From the NCBI GenBank assembly GCA_020722945.1, contig DYJV01000008.1:1-51236 (forward strand): DNA of 51,236 bases, in the 5' to 3' direction. The stretch comes from Candidatus Methylomirabilis sp. Lineage in GTDB: Bacteria; DYJV01. Numbering within the stretch: position 1 is the stretch's first letter; every line of letters starts with the position of its first letter. A model generated the notes under the pieces. It searched no databases and was not told the DNA's origin. It worked only from the letters and a program-made list of their open reading frames with translations. The position numbers and the translations under genes are program-made. Shown piece by piece: positions 1-9,352 of this stretch.

Positions 1-11
1 AAAGTTTAATG

Positions 12-3000
12 TCACCTTTTGTCAAGACTAAATATAAATTCTTTTTTATACCAGCCACTTACATTACCTTCAAATAGTGGACACTTTTTCCCAATACAAC
101 TACTATTTTGTGAATGTTGCCTACATTTAAAATTGTATTGAGCAGGAAGGGAGATTCCGAGAAGTTGAGCTGATATTTCAGAGAGTAATTTTAATCCGAT
201 AAACGTTTCCCTTTGGCAGCATCTTGGAGCATTAAAATTAGCTATCTCTTTCAAAACTTGAGAAGAAAAATCCATTATTTTACTCCTCTGCTCAGGTTTT
301 AAAGGGTTTGATTTCATAATCACAGATAACCCTACCCCAACACCTGTTGCCACTCCACAAACGCCCATAAATCCACAACTTCCACCCGGAATCTTTCCAC
401 CCCTATCTATACCAGCAATGATATCACTATCATCTATTTTACCACCATTATTTCTGTAAGCAGTTAAAATAATTCCCGGAACAAAAGAGTGATACTCTGG
501 ACCATGCATTGGGAAAAATGAATTATTACGCACTATCTCAAATATTTTTAACATATCCCTTTCATCTGAATTAATAAGATTTTTTTTCATAAAAAAGATT
601 GGCTTTCTGTAATGGCATTCATCACAGATAAAATGTCCATTTTCGCACTTTACACTTGTTTTTGAAACCTTGCCACAGATAAAACATCTCTCTTCTTTTT
701 CATAATCGTGGTAGACAAGATCTCTTCCACAAATAAGACATCCAGTTTCATAAAAATTTTTAAAATCGGGTAAAAGATAACTACTTCTATCATCTGCTTT
801 ACTCTCAGGAGTTAATACACAGCAGCTAATCATATCTTTATTTGTAACAGCACCATTATTATTAGTAATAAATATAGTATCTTCATCTTCATCTGTAAAA
901 AAATAATCATTTACCGATCCTGCCCTGTAAAATTGTAAATCATCATTAACAAAATATCTTGATGGTCCAGGGTAGTAAACTGTTTTTTTATTATGTTGAG
1001 AAAATTTTTGTGCTGAAAAAGTAAGTGAGAAAAATTTAAAACCTTGCTCAACTCTGTAAGGGACCCTTGATAGCACTTTTATATTTTTAAATCCTACAAG
1101 GGCAAGAGAATCAAAAAGTTGCTCCTCTGTCATACTTCCTGAAAGACATTCACCCTTTAATTTGTCATTCTGCAAAAAGGATATGGGGAGAGTTTTTTCA
1201 GATACAACATCACTTACAACCATCTTCCCACTATTTTTTAATATTCTGAATATCTCTCTAAATACCATCTTTTTGTTGTGAGAAAGATTAATTACACAGT
1301 TTGACATAACAAAATTAAAAAAATCATCAGAAAATGGTAAATTCTCTATAAAACCTTTAATATAGGTTATATTTTTTGCGCCTTTACTATTTTTAGCTTT
1401 TTGAGAAAGTGTAAGCATTTCATCCAACATATCAATGCCAACAACACAACCTATATCACCAACTAAATCCGCCGCAATCAATGTTTCAACACCACTTCCA
1501 CTTCCAAGATCAAGTATATAATCACCTCTCTTTAGTGAAATATGATTAACCGGACTTCCACATCCGTAACTTTTTGAAATATTCTCTTCAGGGATATTTG
1601 AAGCTCTTAAATTCTCAATAAAAGGATTAAGTATATCAACATTTTCATTTATTGCAGCTCTTTTATAAAAACTTTGAACAGCCTCAATACCACTGCTTGT
1701 TGCAAAGGTGAGTAGGCAATTTGAATGAGTTAGAAAGACCTCCCCCTTTTTACCACAATCCTCAATTCTATCGCCTGTTTCAAAAAGAATTCTTGGGAGT
1801 TTATCCTTTTTATCGAAAATAGCAGCTTCCTCAACTATCATAGATTTTATAATATTATTATAGATTTGAATAAAAGGGTCTTTCCCAAAAATCTCACCAG
1901 AGTAGAAGAATGAAAGATCAAGATCCCCCCCACCATTTATAAATTTCCAATCATCATATTTTAAATCAGGAATATCTTTTACAGATAGTTCTCTTAATTT
2001 TCTCAAAGTAGCACTGTTTATCCATACATCAGATAAAGTGTTGGTCAAAATATCACCACAGCATAAATCTTGAATAAAAATAGTTGCAGCAGTTGGGTAA
2101 ACTTTTAGATCTGGACCAATTGCAAAACTCTCAATGCCAGCAGATGTAAGGTCATGTTTCAAATTGGGATAGGTAAAAACCTGAGTTGCTATTGAATAGA
2201 AATTATCTATATTTGCATTGTATTTTTTGGCTGTCTCTCTGTATTTATAAAGAGATTCAAATTGGGCAGTAACAATATTTTTGTCAAAATTTTTCCCATT
2301 CCCATTAGGTATATGATATAGAAAATGAAAATTTTTAACTCCCATCTTCATAAAAAATTCAATATCAAACTCCTTACTTAGAAGATCTACTCCAAGCGTA
2401 AAATTAAAATTACCATTTATCAGTATCTTTATTGACTCCAATAAAGATTCAAAACTCACTCCCCTTATATTTTCATATCTTTGGAAAGTCCCCTCACAAC
2501 TTAGTTGAAAATGTAATCTATCTACATCACATTTACTTTGAAATTCTGTGTAAAGATTTTTTAATGGTATCCCATTTGTAAGGAATGCAACTTTGCTATC
2601 CCTACTCTTGGTATGAATATATCTTACTATATCAACTATCTCTTGATAAACCAAAGGTTCTCCACCTGTAAAGATAAAAACATTTGTGCCAATATCTAAT
2701 AAAGAGTCAATAATAAATATCAATTTGCTCTTTTCTATCTCCAATCCATCATTTAAATGTTCAGAAAATAAACAGTGCCTGCATTTGAGATTACACCTAT
2801 TGGTGATGTGAAGCCAAACTTCTTTTGGGTATGTGCACTCGACTTTTTCTCCCCTTCCAGTGTAAACTTTATCTTCAATTTTTTTCAATATAGATTCTAT
2901 AAAAGTTTCAGCAGCAATAGCTTGCGATGAAAATTTTAGATCAAGGGTTTTTGCTGCACTGTAGATATCACCTGTTTCGATAAAAGTTTTAATAATGGTA

Positions 3001-3101
3001 TCCCCAGCTTTGTTTGGAACAAACCAGTAAGGTTGTTCAGGTAAAATATACAAGGGGTAATCGTTATGCTCAATCCTTCTTAATTTTTTTAACTTTTCCA
3101 A
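12..3101 (-). CDS. Multidomain radical SAM protein: N-terminal PqqD-like region, radical SAM/SPASM-like domain, ArsM-like SAM methyltransferase domain, C-terminal DUF5714-like Cys-rich domain
   Basis: CNLKCRHC radical SAM motif; TGGEPL; YGCGSP...ILDLGSGSG methyltransferase motif; SNCVINL and ECLSGS Cys motifs as in ArsM; multiple CxxC pairs in the C-terminus. TTG start with AGGAGAT about 6 nt upstream. Confidence 0.85.
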   Translation of the reverse strand: MEKLKKLRRIEHNDYPLYILPEQPYWFVPNKAGDTIIKTFIETGDIYSAAKTLDLKFSSQAIAAETFIESILKKIEDKVYTGRGEKVECTYPKEVWLHITNRCNLKCRHCLFSEHLNDGLEIEKSKLIFIIDSLLDIGTNVFIFTGGEPLVYQEIVDIVRYIHTKSRDSKVAFLTNGIPLKNLYTEFQSKCDVDRLHFQLSCEGTFQRYENIRGVSFESLLESIKILINGNFNFTLGVDLLSKEFDIEFFMKMGVKNFHFLYHIPNGNGKNFDKNIVTAQFESLYKYRETAKKYNANIDNFYSIATQVFTYPNLKHDLTSAGIESFAIGPDLKVYPTAATIFIQDLCCGDILTNTLSDVWINSATLRKLRELSVKDIPDLKYDDWKFINGGGDLDLSFFYSGEIFGKDPFIQIYNNIIKSMIVEEAAIFDKKDKLPRILFETGDRIEDCGKKGEVFLTHSNCLLTFATSSGIEAVQSFYKRAAINENVDILNPFIENLRASNIPEENISKSYGCGSPVNHISLKRGDYILDLGSGSGVETLIAADLVGDIGCVVGIDMLDEMLTLSQKAKNSKGAKNITYIKGFIENLPFSDDFFNFVMSNCVINLSHNKKMVFREIFRILKNSGKMVVSDVVSEKTLPISFLQNDKLKGECLSGSMTEEQLFDSLALVGFKNIKVLSRVPYRVEQGFKFFSLTFSAQKFSQHNKKTVYYPGPSRYFVNDDLQFYRAGSVNDYFFTDEDEDTIFITNNNGAVTNKDMISCCVLTPESKADDRSSYLLPDFKNFYETGCLICGRDLVYHDYEKEERCFICGKVSKTSVKCENGHFICDECHYRKPIFFMKKNLINSDERDMLKIFEIVRNNSFFPMHGPEYHSFVPGIILTAYRNNGGKIDDSDIIAGIDRGGKIPGGSCGFMGVCGVATGVGVGLSVIMKSNPLKPEQRSKIMDFSSQVLKEIANFNAPRCCQRETFIGLKLLSEISAQLLGISLPAQYNFKCRQHSQNSSCIGKKCPLFEGNVSGWYKKEFIFSLDKR

Positions 3102-3780
3102 AAATATCTCCTAATATAAATTTTATTATTGCAATTCTATTATTCAAGGTTTGCCTAATAAAACCATTTTTATACCAGCTCCGAGCAGAGGTTTTGACTT
3201 TTTCATCAAGTATTTTTACTGTCACACCATACTTTAAGGCTTTTCTGATAAATATGATATCTTCAAGTTCGGTAACATCATCAAAAGCTCCCATTGATGA
3301 GAATAGATTTTTAGAAACAATTATTACTTGATCCCCATACGGAATATTTGAAAAAAAAAGTCTAATAGAGGTAAAAAACTCAATAATTCTAAAGTAAAAA
3401 TTTGGTGAGTCTATACACAAACTAAAAGATACAATCTTTTTATCATAGTTTGTTTTAAATTGATGCTCTATTAAATTGAAACTATTTTGAGGTATTACTG
3501 TATCTGCATGAAGAAACATTAAGATATCTCCATTAGCAACTTCTGCCCCAATGTTCATCTGTTTAGCCCGACATTTATGATCAGCAAGTAAAACTTTGAT
3601 GATTTCAGGTGAAAAATACTCTAATATTTTGTTTACAGTTGCATCATCACCCTTTACAGCAACAACTATAATTTCACTTTTGATATAACAACTTTGTTCA
3701 ATTGCTAAAAGCACACTCTTTATACAATTTACAATATAATGCTCTTCATTATACGCCGGTATGACAACAGAAATTTTCAT
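3070..3780 (-). CDS. Family 2 glycosyltransferase, TIGR04283-like (arsenosugar biosynthesis-associated)
   Basis: MKISVVIPAYNEE...FLHADTVIP...GDQVIIVSKNLF typical of this GT2 subgroup; adjacent to TIGR04282-like gene. Confidence 0.8.
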   Translation of the reverse strand: MKISVVIPAYNEEHYIVNCIKSVLLAIEQSCYIKSEIIVVAVKGDDATVNKILEYFSPEIIKVLLADHKCRAKQMNIGAEVANGDILMFLHADTVIPQNSFNLIEHQFKTNYDKKIVSFSLCIDSPNFYFRIIEFFTSIRLFFSNIPYGDQVIIVSKNLFSSMGAFDDVTELEDIIFIRKALKYGVTVKILDEKVKTSARSWYKNGFIRQTLNNRIAIIKFILGDIFGKVKKIKKD

Positions 3781-4442
3781 AGATTGAAATATTGTTGGTA
3801 TTGTTTGATAAAGTTAATGGAGAGAAGATCACTACTGTTGTATATCTGATAAAAATTTCTTAAATCTTCAATTGTATCTATATCCCGTAACTCCTCAACA
3901 AAATTTGTAGATAATCCATTTTCATCTATTTTCTTAACAGTGTGTTTAAATACTTCAGGAGTGCTCCACTCTATATTTTTAAAAATATCTAAAATTAATG
4001 CCCCTCTCCTAAAACCTATAAGATAGTAACCCCCATCAGATGCAGGTCCCAATACAGTATCATAAACAGAGAGTGAATTTAACGATTCGGTTACGATTTT
4101 ACCATTTATTTGAGGTGTATCACTACCTATGATAATTGCACAATCAAAATTGTGCTGAAAAATAAGGTCAAATGCATTAAACATCTTTTCACCAAGATCG
4201 TATCCAGCCTGCTTATAAGCTGATTTTATTATTGCTGAACCATCTTCTGCTTTAAATGAGAATATATCAGGATAAGAAAAGATAAAATATGGAAAACCTG
4301 AATCTTTTACAGAGTTAACGGTATCAATAAGAGAGTTTTTATAAAAATTTATAGCAAAATCTGTAGATGTTGTTGCTGCAAGCCTCGTCTTTACATCAGA
4401 AGTTTGAAAATCTTTTGCAAAAATAATTACTCCACTTCTCAT
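3777..4442 (-). CDS. TIGR04282/DUF2064-like nucleotidyl/glycosyltransferase (arsenosugar biosynthesis-associated)
   Basis: IIIGSDTPQI...VLGPASDGGYYLIGF signature; 4-nt overlap with the downstream gene. Confidence 0.8.
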   Translation of the reverse strand: MRSGVIIFAKDFQTSDVKTRLAATTSTDFAINFYKNSLIDTVNSVKDSGFPYFIFSYPDIFSFKAEDGSAIIKSAYKQAGYDLGEKMFNAFDLIFQHNFDCAIIIGSDTPQINGKIVTESLNSLSVYDTVLGPASDGGYYLIGFRRGALILDIFKNIEWSTPEVFKHTVKKIDENGLSTNFVEELRDIDTIEDLRNFYQIYNSSDLLSINFIKQYQQYFNL

Positions 4443-5326
4443 TTTTCAATAGGTAACTCACTCAATGCCGACCATTCCCAAAAACCGTTGTCATAATTTT
4501 CAACATCAGTATAACCAATATATTTCATGATAGAATAAACAAATCCCGAACGGACACCACCTGTGCATACTGTTACTACTTTTTTATCTATCTTGTCAGG
4601 GTTTGGAATCCCTTTTTTATTCAAGAGAGCAAGAATCTCTTTTTTAGATTTTAAAGTATAATCTACATTTGTAAAATCTCTCCAGTTTATAAAAATAGAC
4701 TTAGGAATATGTCCCCCCCGCTTTTCACCATAAAGAATTGCACCATTATACTCTTGGAGCTCCCTTGTATCAATCAGTAATGCAGAATCATTTCGAAGCA
4801 TACTTTCTATATCTTTTGCATTAATCATAGTGAAATTTTCTAATTTAAGAGGTTTTGAAGATACTTTTGCAAAATTTATCGTGGGTATTAATGAGGTAGG
4901 ATAACCTTTATCTTTCCACAACTGATAACCTCCATTAAGTATTGAAATATTCTTATACCCAAGTTTGTCAAAAAGCCAGAAGAGTCTCCCCTCTGCTCCC
5001 CAGCTATCATTATCCCCATAAAATATAATTTTTTTATCACGATACAACCCTTTTTTTGAAAATGTAACCTCTATCTCTTTTAAAGGTTTTAATACACAAG
5101 GGACCTCCCCCTTTTTGTAGCACAATTCACTGCTACATCCACCATCAAGGTGAATAGCATTATTAATATGACCCTTTAAATAACTTATAGAGCTTCGTGC
5201 ATCCACAATTAGAGTAGAGTTTTCTTTATAATCTCTAAATAAATCATCTGCATTTACAAACATACTCCAAGAATTATCAGAAAATGTCAGAAAGATAAAG
5301 ATAAAAAGAGATACCAAACGGATCAT
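4439..5326 (-). CDS. Secreted two-domain rhodanese-like sulfurtransferase
   Basis: N-terminal signal-like hydrophobic segment; two rhodanese repeats; VCTGGVRSG active-site loop in the second domain. Confidence 0.8.
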   Translation of the reverse strand: MIRLVSLFIFIFLTFSDNSWSMFVNADDLFRDYKENSTLIVDARSSISYLKGHINNAIHLDGGCSSELCYKKGEVPCVLKPLKEIEVTFSKKGLYRDKKIIFYGDNDSWGAEGRLFWLFDKLGYKNISILNGGYQLWKDKGYPTSLIPTINFAKVSSKPLKLENFTMINAKDIESMLRNDSALLIDTRELQEYNGAILYGEKRGGHIPKSIFINWRDFTNVDYTLKSKKEILALLNKKGIPNPDKIDKKVVTVCTGGVRSGFVYSIMKYIGYTDVENYDNGFWEWSALSELPIEK

Positions 5327-5964
5327 TTCTTGAATCTCCTATAAATTATTGGAATTGTCGAAATAACTACTATAAATACAATACCTATTATAAACTCCTT
5401 TGTTATCTCACCTTTAAAAATATCAAAGATAGAACTTCCAAACACAACATAAGCTATACATCCGGGGAGCATACAGAGGAAGGTTGCAAGAAAGTATTGG
5501 TAAAATTTGACATCTGTGATCCCAAAGAAATAGTTGAGCAAATTATAAGGGAATATCGGGATAAGCCTTGTAAAAGCAACTATCTTCCATCCATTATTAT
5601 CAATTTTTGCTTTGAGTGGCTCAAGCTTACTCCCCTTAATCTTATCCTCTGCCCACTCCCTCACAAAGTATCTTGCAAGTAGAAAAGCAAATGAAGCACC
5701 AATAGTTGCTCCTATATTAGCATAGATTACACCCCATAAAGGACCAAAAATTGCCCCAGCAGCCAAAGCAAAAGGTATTGCTGGAATAAATAATACTGGA
5801 GTCACAGAATAGAGAAGTATAAAGATAAGTGGTGCCCAAAATCCTGAATTTTCAACAAGATTTTTAAGATTATCCTCATTTACATAAGATGCAAGATTAA
5901 AAAATTTCACAAAAACTATAATCAAAATTAAAAATAAAGTAAAAAAAATAAATTTTCTTTTCAT
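5323..5964 (-). CDS. TVP38/TMEM64 (DedA-like) family membrane protein
   Basis: Multiple TM segments; FIPAIPFALAAGAIFGPLWGVIYANIGATIGASFAFLLARYF; FTRLIPIFPYNLLNYFFG. Confidence 0.85.
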   Translation of the reverse strand: MKRKFIFFTLFLILIIVFVKFFNLASYVNEDNLKNLVENSGFWAPLIFILLYSVTPVLFIPAIPFALAAGAIFGPLWGVIYANIGATIGASFAFLLARYFVREWAEDKIKGSKLEPLKAKIDNNGWKIVAFTRLIPIFPYNLLNYFFGITDVKFYQYFLATFLCMLPGCIAYVVFGSSIFDIFKGEITKEFIIGIVFIVVISTIPIIYRRFKK

Positions 5965-6980
5965 TTAGCTAACCTCTTTAATTCTCTCTTTAACTTCCAT
6001 CTATTTTTCCAAAAAGTAAAAAAATTTATCTTACTAAAATCATTAAAAAGGATATCAAGTATATGGTGAACATCAACTTTTTTATTCTTCAAAAAAGATT
6101 TACAACCGTAGCAATATGTAGCAATAGTGTTATTGGCATATTCCATATGTTTTTTTTTCCATGAATCAGATAACTCTCTGTTGTAAAATCTTACACCGCC
6201 ACCTTCACCACAACATAAGGTTTTGTCTCTATTATATTTAGTTGAAGTTATTGTAATACCATTATTTGAAAGTATCCCCCTCACGAGATCTTGAGTCTGA
6301 CTATCTCCTCTCAATACACAGGGATCATGAAGTGTAACACTCTGATCAAAAGTTGAGCTTTTATCAGAAAGGTATTTATAAATTGTATTTACTTCAATTT
6401 CAGTATAATTTCTTAAAACTCTTGTGCAACTTGGACATACCGTTATGATCTCAACAATTCCATGATTTTTAAATATATTTATCTTTTCAAACATCTTTTT
6501 TTCAAATTTATCTACATTCCCAAGATCGTGAGATATTTTATAACAGCAATCTATAGCAATGCCAATAGCCCCTACCTTTGATTCAAGATATTTATATACA
6601 TTTAATACCATTGCGGGTGGTTTCCCTGTGAAAGCACAACCAAGAAAGAATAATTTATTTGCATTTTGAGGGATATGATAAAATTTAAAAATATCTGAAC
6701 CTGAATTTTTTTCATAAGAAAGGAGAGATTTAAATTTTTTTAAAACCATTTTGGAATCACTTTTAAAAACATCTCTTCTTAAATTAAGGAAATAACTCTT
6801 TATATCAATGCCTTTTGGACAAACAGCATTGCACAACCCACATAGAGAACATTCATAAGCAACTCTTTTTTCAAGATCTCCATTACTGATTATTTTATGA
6901 ATATCCGAAGGATTCCCATACTTTTTTAAAAATTCACAATCTTTAAGGCATTTATTGCAACTTATACAATTTTCAAACAT
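5961..6980 (-). CDS. (Fe-S)-binding protein with two 4Fe-4S motifs and CCG domains (GlpC/LutA/HdrD-like)
   Basis: CISCNKCLKDC, CSLCGLCNAVCP, DCCYKI and LCCGEGGGVRFY motifs. Confidence 0.8.
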   Translation of the reverse strand: MFENCISCNKCLKDCEFLKKYGNPSDIHKIISNGDLEKRVAYECSLCGLCNAVCPKGIDIKSYFLNLRRDVFKSDSKMVLKKFKSLLSYEKNSGSDIFKFYHIPQNANKLFFLGCAFTGKPPAMVLNVYKYLESKVGAIGIAIDCCYKISHDLGNVDKFEKKMFEKINIFKNHGIVEIITVCPSCTRVLRNYTEIEVNTIYKYLSDKSSTFDQSVTLHDPCVLRGDSQTQDLVRGILSNNGITITSTKYNRDKTLCCGEGGGVRFYNRELSDSWKKKHMEYANNTIATYCYGCKSFLKNKKVDVHHILDILFNDFSKINFFTFWKNRWKLKRELKRLAK

Positions 6981-8458
6981 CAGCTCCCCTTTTTTAATGT
7001 ATGGTAAAAACTAAGCATCGAACTGTAAAGAAAACCTACAAAAAATATTAACAATAGAGGGACAGAAAAGAAATTACCTCTTGTTACTGAAAATAAAATT
7101 ATATATCCAAAATAGAGTGCCATTATAAATTCAACAGATGGAAGAGATAAATTTTTTACTCTATAATTTTTATAAAACCATTTCTCTCTCTTTAAAGTTA
7201 TATTAAACTTAGGTGTTCTTTCAAAAGATGATTTTTTATTAAAAAGAGCTTCAAGAACAGCCTTTGAGTTATTTATACTCATAGCTATCCCCACAGACAT
7301 AAGCATTGGTATTTTTAATATACTTTTTGCAAAAGAAGAGCCCCTCTCCATTTCTGCAACAATATAAAATATAGCAATAGAAAAAAATGAAAAAACAAAA
7401 AGAGGGATATCTGTAAATAAGAGTTGATACCAGCCAATATCAAGTCTACTTACAATTGATGGATACATTACAAGAGAAAGCAGTAAGACAAGTATATAGG
7501 AGAAGTTACCCCCAAGATGAAAAAGTGCTTCCAACTTTACAGTCAATGGAAGTTTCTCTTTTAAAAGGAGAGGGAAATCTTTTTTAAAAGTCTCAATAGA
7601 GCCTTTTGCCCATCTATGTTGCTGCTGTTTGAAAGCATTGATGTCAACAGGTAACTCACTCAAAGATTTTGAATCTTTCAGATATAAAAACTTCCAACCT
7701 TTGATTTGTGCCCGATAGCTTAAATCAAGGTCTTCAGTTAGTGTATCATCCTGCCATCCACCAGCATCTATTATTGCTCTTTTTCTCCATATCCCTGCTG
7801 TCCCATTGAAGTTAAAAAATTTGCCACTCCTATTCCTTGCAAAATGCTCAACAATAAAATGTCCGTCAAGCATTACCCCTTGGATCTCTGTAATAGCAGA
7901 GTAGTCCCTATTTATATAATCCCAACATGTCTGAACCATCCCTATTTGGGGATCTGTAAAGTAATGAATGGTATCCTTTATAAAATTTTGAGGAACTAAA
8001 AAATCAGCATCGAATATAGCAATAAAATTACCCTTTGCAATTTCAAGCCCATATTGTAGTGCACCTGCTTTAAAACCAAAACGATTCCCCCGCCTTATAT
8101 GGGTAATATTAAAGCCCTTTTCTATTAGATCGTTAACAATCTTAGCAATAATATCCGTTGTCTCATCAGTAGAATCGTCAAGCACCTGCACTTCAAATCT
8201 GCTTTTTGGGTAACTTACATTCACAGATGAATTGATAAGCCTCTCTACAACATACTTTTCGTTATAGACAGGCAACTGAATCGTTACAAACGGCAACTTC
8301 CCAAATTTACCTGAAGGTTTTAATATCTCATTTTTTAAAATATAGTAGTGCAATACCATCAGTAATCTATGCAAACAGAAAATAGAGAGAAGAAACATCA
8401 ACAGAAAATAAATTTTAACAATAATGGGAAAATCAAAAAAGAACATATCCAAAATCAA
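6980..8458 (-). CDS. Processive family 2 glycosyltransferase, cellulose synthase/glucomannan synthase-like, membrane protein
   Basis: VQLPVYNE, LDDSTD, DADF, TEDLDLSYRAQ and QQHRWAKG motifs plus C-terminal TM helices. Confidence 0.85.
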   Translation of the reverse strand: MILDMFFFDFPIIVKIYFLLMFLLSIFCLHRLLMVLHYYILKNEILKPSGKFGKLPFVTIQLPVYNEKYVVERLINSSVNVSYPKSRFEVQVLDDSTDETTDIIAKIVNDLIEKGFNITHIRRGNRFGFKAGALQYGLEIAKGNFIAIFDADFLVPQNFIKDTIHYFTDPQIGMVQTCWDYINRDYSAITEIQGVMLDGHFIVEHFARNRSGKFFNFNGTAGIWRKRAIIDAGGWQDDTLTEDLDLSYRAQIKGWKFLYLKDSKSLSELPVDINAFKQQQHRWAKGSIETFKKDFPLLLKEKLPLTVKLEALFHLGGNFSYILVLLLSLVMYPSIVSRLDIGWYQLLFTDIPLFVFSFFSIAIFYIVAEMERGSSFAKSILKIPMLMSVGIAMSINNSKAVLEALFNKKSSFERTPKFNITLKREKWFYKNYRVKNLSLPSVEFIMALYFGYIILFSVTRGNFFSVPLLLIFFVGFLYSSMLSFYHTLKKGS

Positions 8459-8473
8459 TTACTTAAAGTAAAG

Positions 8474-9295
8474 TTACCATATAGCAGAGATCGCAAATGT
8501 ATAGGTAGCTCCCAAAGAGGTGTCTTTACCATATATTTCAGGGGTGTATTCAAATTCTACTGCAATATTTTTGTAAACTTTATAACCGATTGTAATATCA
8601 AGTTTTCCAAGATCGTATTCAGAGGATAATGTAGGATTACCTGAAAAATCAAACTCTTTATCACCATTACCCATTCCAAGTATTCCGTCAAGTTTGACCC
8701 TTCCGTATAACTTCTTTGTAAAATCACCACCTATCTCTATAAGATATCTCAATTCATCAGCAGGTGCTTCTGCTCTCCACCTATAACCCATCTCAAAATT
8801 TGCATAACCGGGTATTATTGGCCAAAGGGATGTGCCAAATAGAGCTCTCAACTCAAAATCGTATTGACCATTGCCAAGTGCCAAAGTATCATCTTTGTCG
8901 TATGCTTCAGGAATTTTTAAAACTCCTTGTAGAGAAAAAACACCTTTTTCACCTTTGAATATATTGTATTTAACCCCAAGATCAATATCTCCAATGCCAT
9001 TATTATCCATTTTGGTATAATCATCCTCTTTCTTTATATCTTTGTAATACAATGAAGTAATGGCAGTTAGTTTGTCAGTTATACCATATTCTGCATAAAG
9101 ACTCATATTGTAATCCTGAAAATCACCATCAAACTTGTAATCTTCACTTCCACCACCACTCAAAAACTCTTTATCTGAGTAGTAGTAGTTAAACCCTAAT
9201 CTTGTATATAATTTGTTTTTCTCCATACTCCATGCACCAGCAAAAAGATTCCCTGAAACAAAGAGTGCCACTATTATAAAAATTACTCTTCTCAA
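8474..9295 (-). CDS. Outer-membrane beta-barrel-like transporter/porin-type protein
   Basis: Signal peptide (MRRVIFIIVALFVSGNLFAGA), alternating amphipathic strands, terminal aromatic residue (IW). Confidence 0.6.
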   Translation of the reverse strand: MRRVIFIIVALFVSGNLFAGAWSMEKNKLYTRLGFNYYYSDKEFLSGGGSEDYKFDGDFQDYNMSLYAEYGITDKLTAITSLYYKDIKKEDDYTKMDNNGIGDIDLGVKYNIFKGEKGVFSLQGVLKIPEAYDKDDTLALGNGQYDFELRALFGTSLWPIIPGYANFEMGYRWRAEAPADELRYLIEIGGDFTKKLYGRVKLDGILGMGNGDKEFDFSGNPTLSSEYDLGKLDITIGYKVYKNIAVEFEYTPEIYGKDTSLGATYTFAISAIW

Positions 9296-9352
9296 TTTTT
9301 ACCTCCTCTTTTTTATACTATAAAATCAATTTGTTCCAAACTTTGAAAAAAT

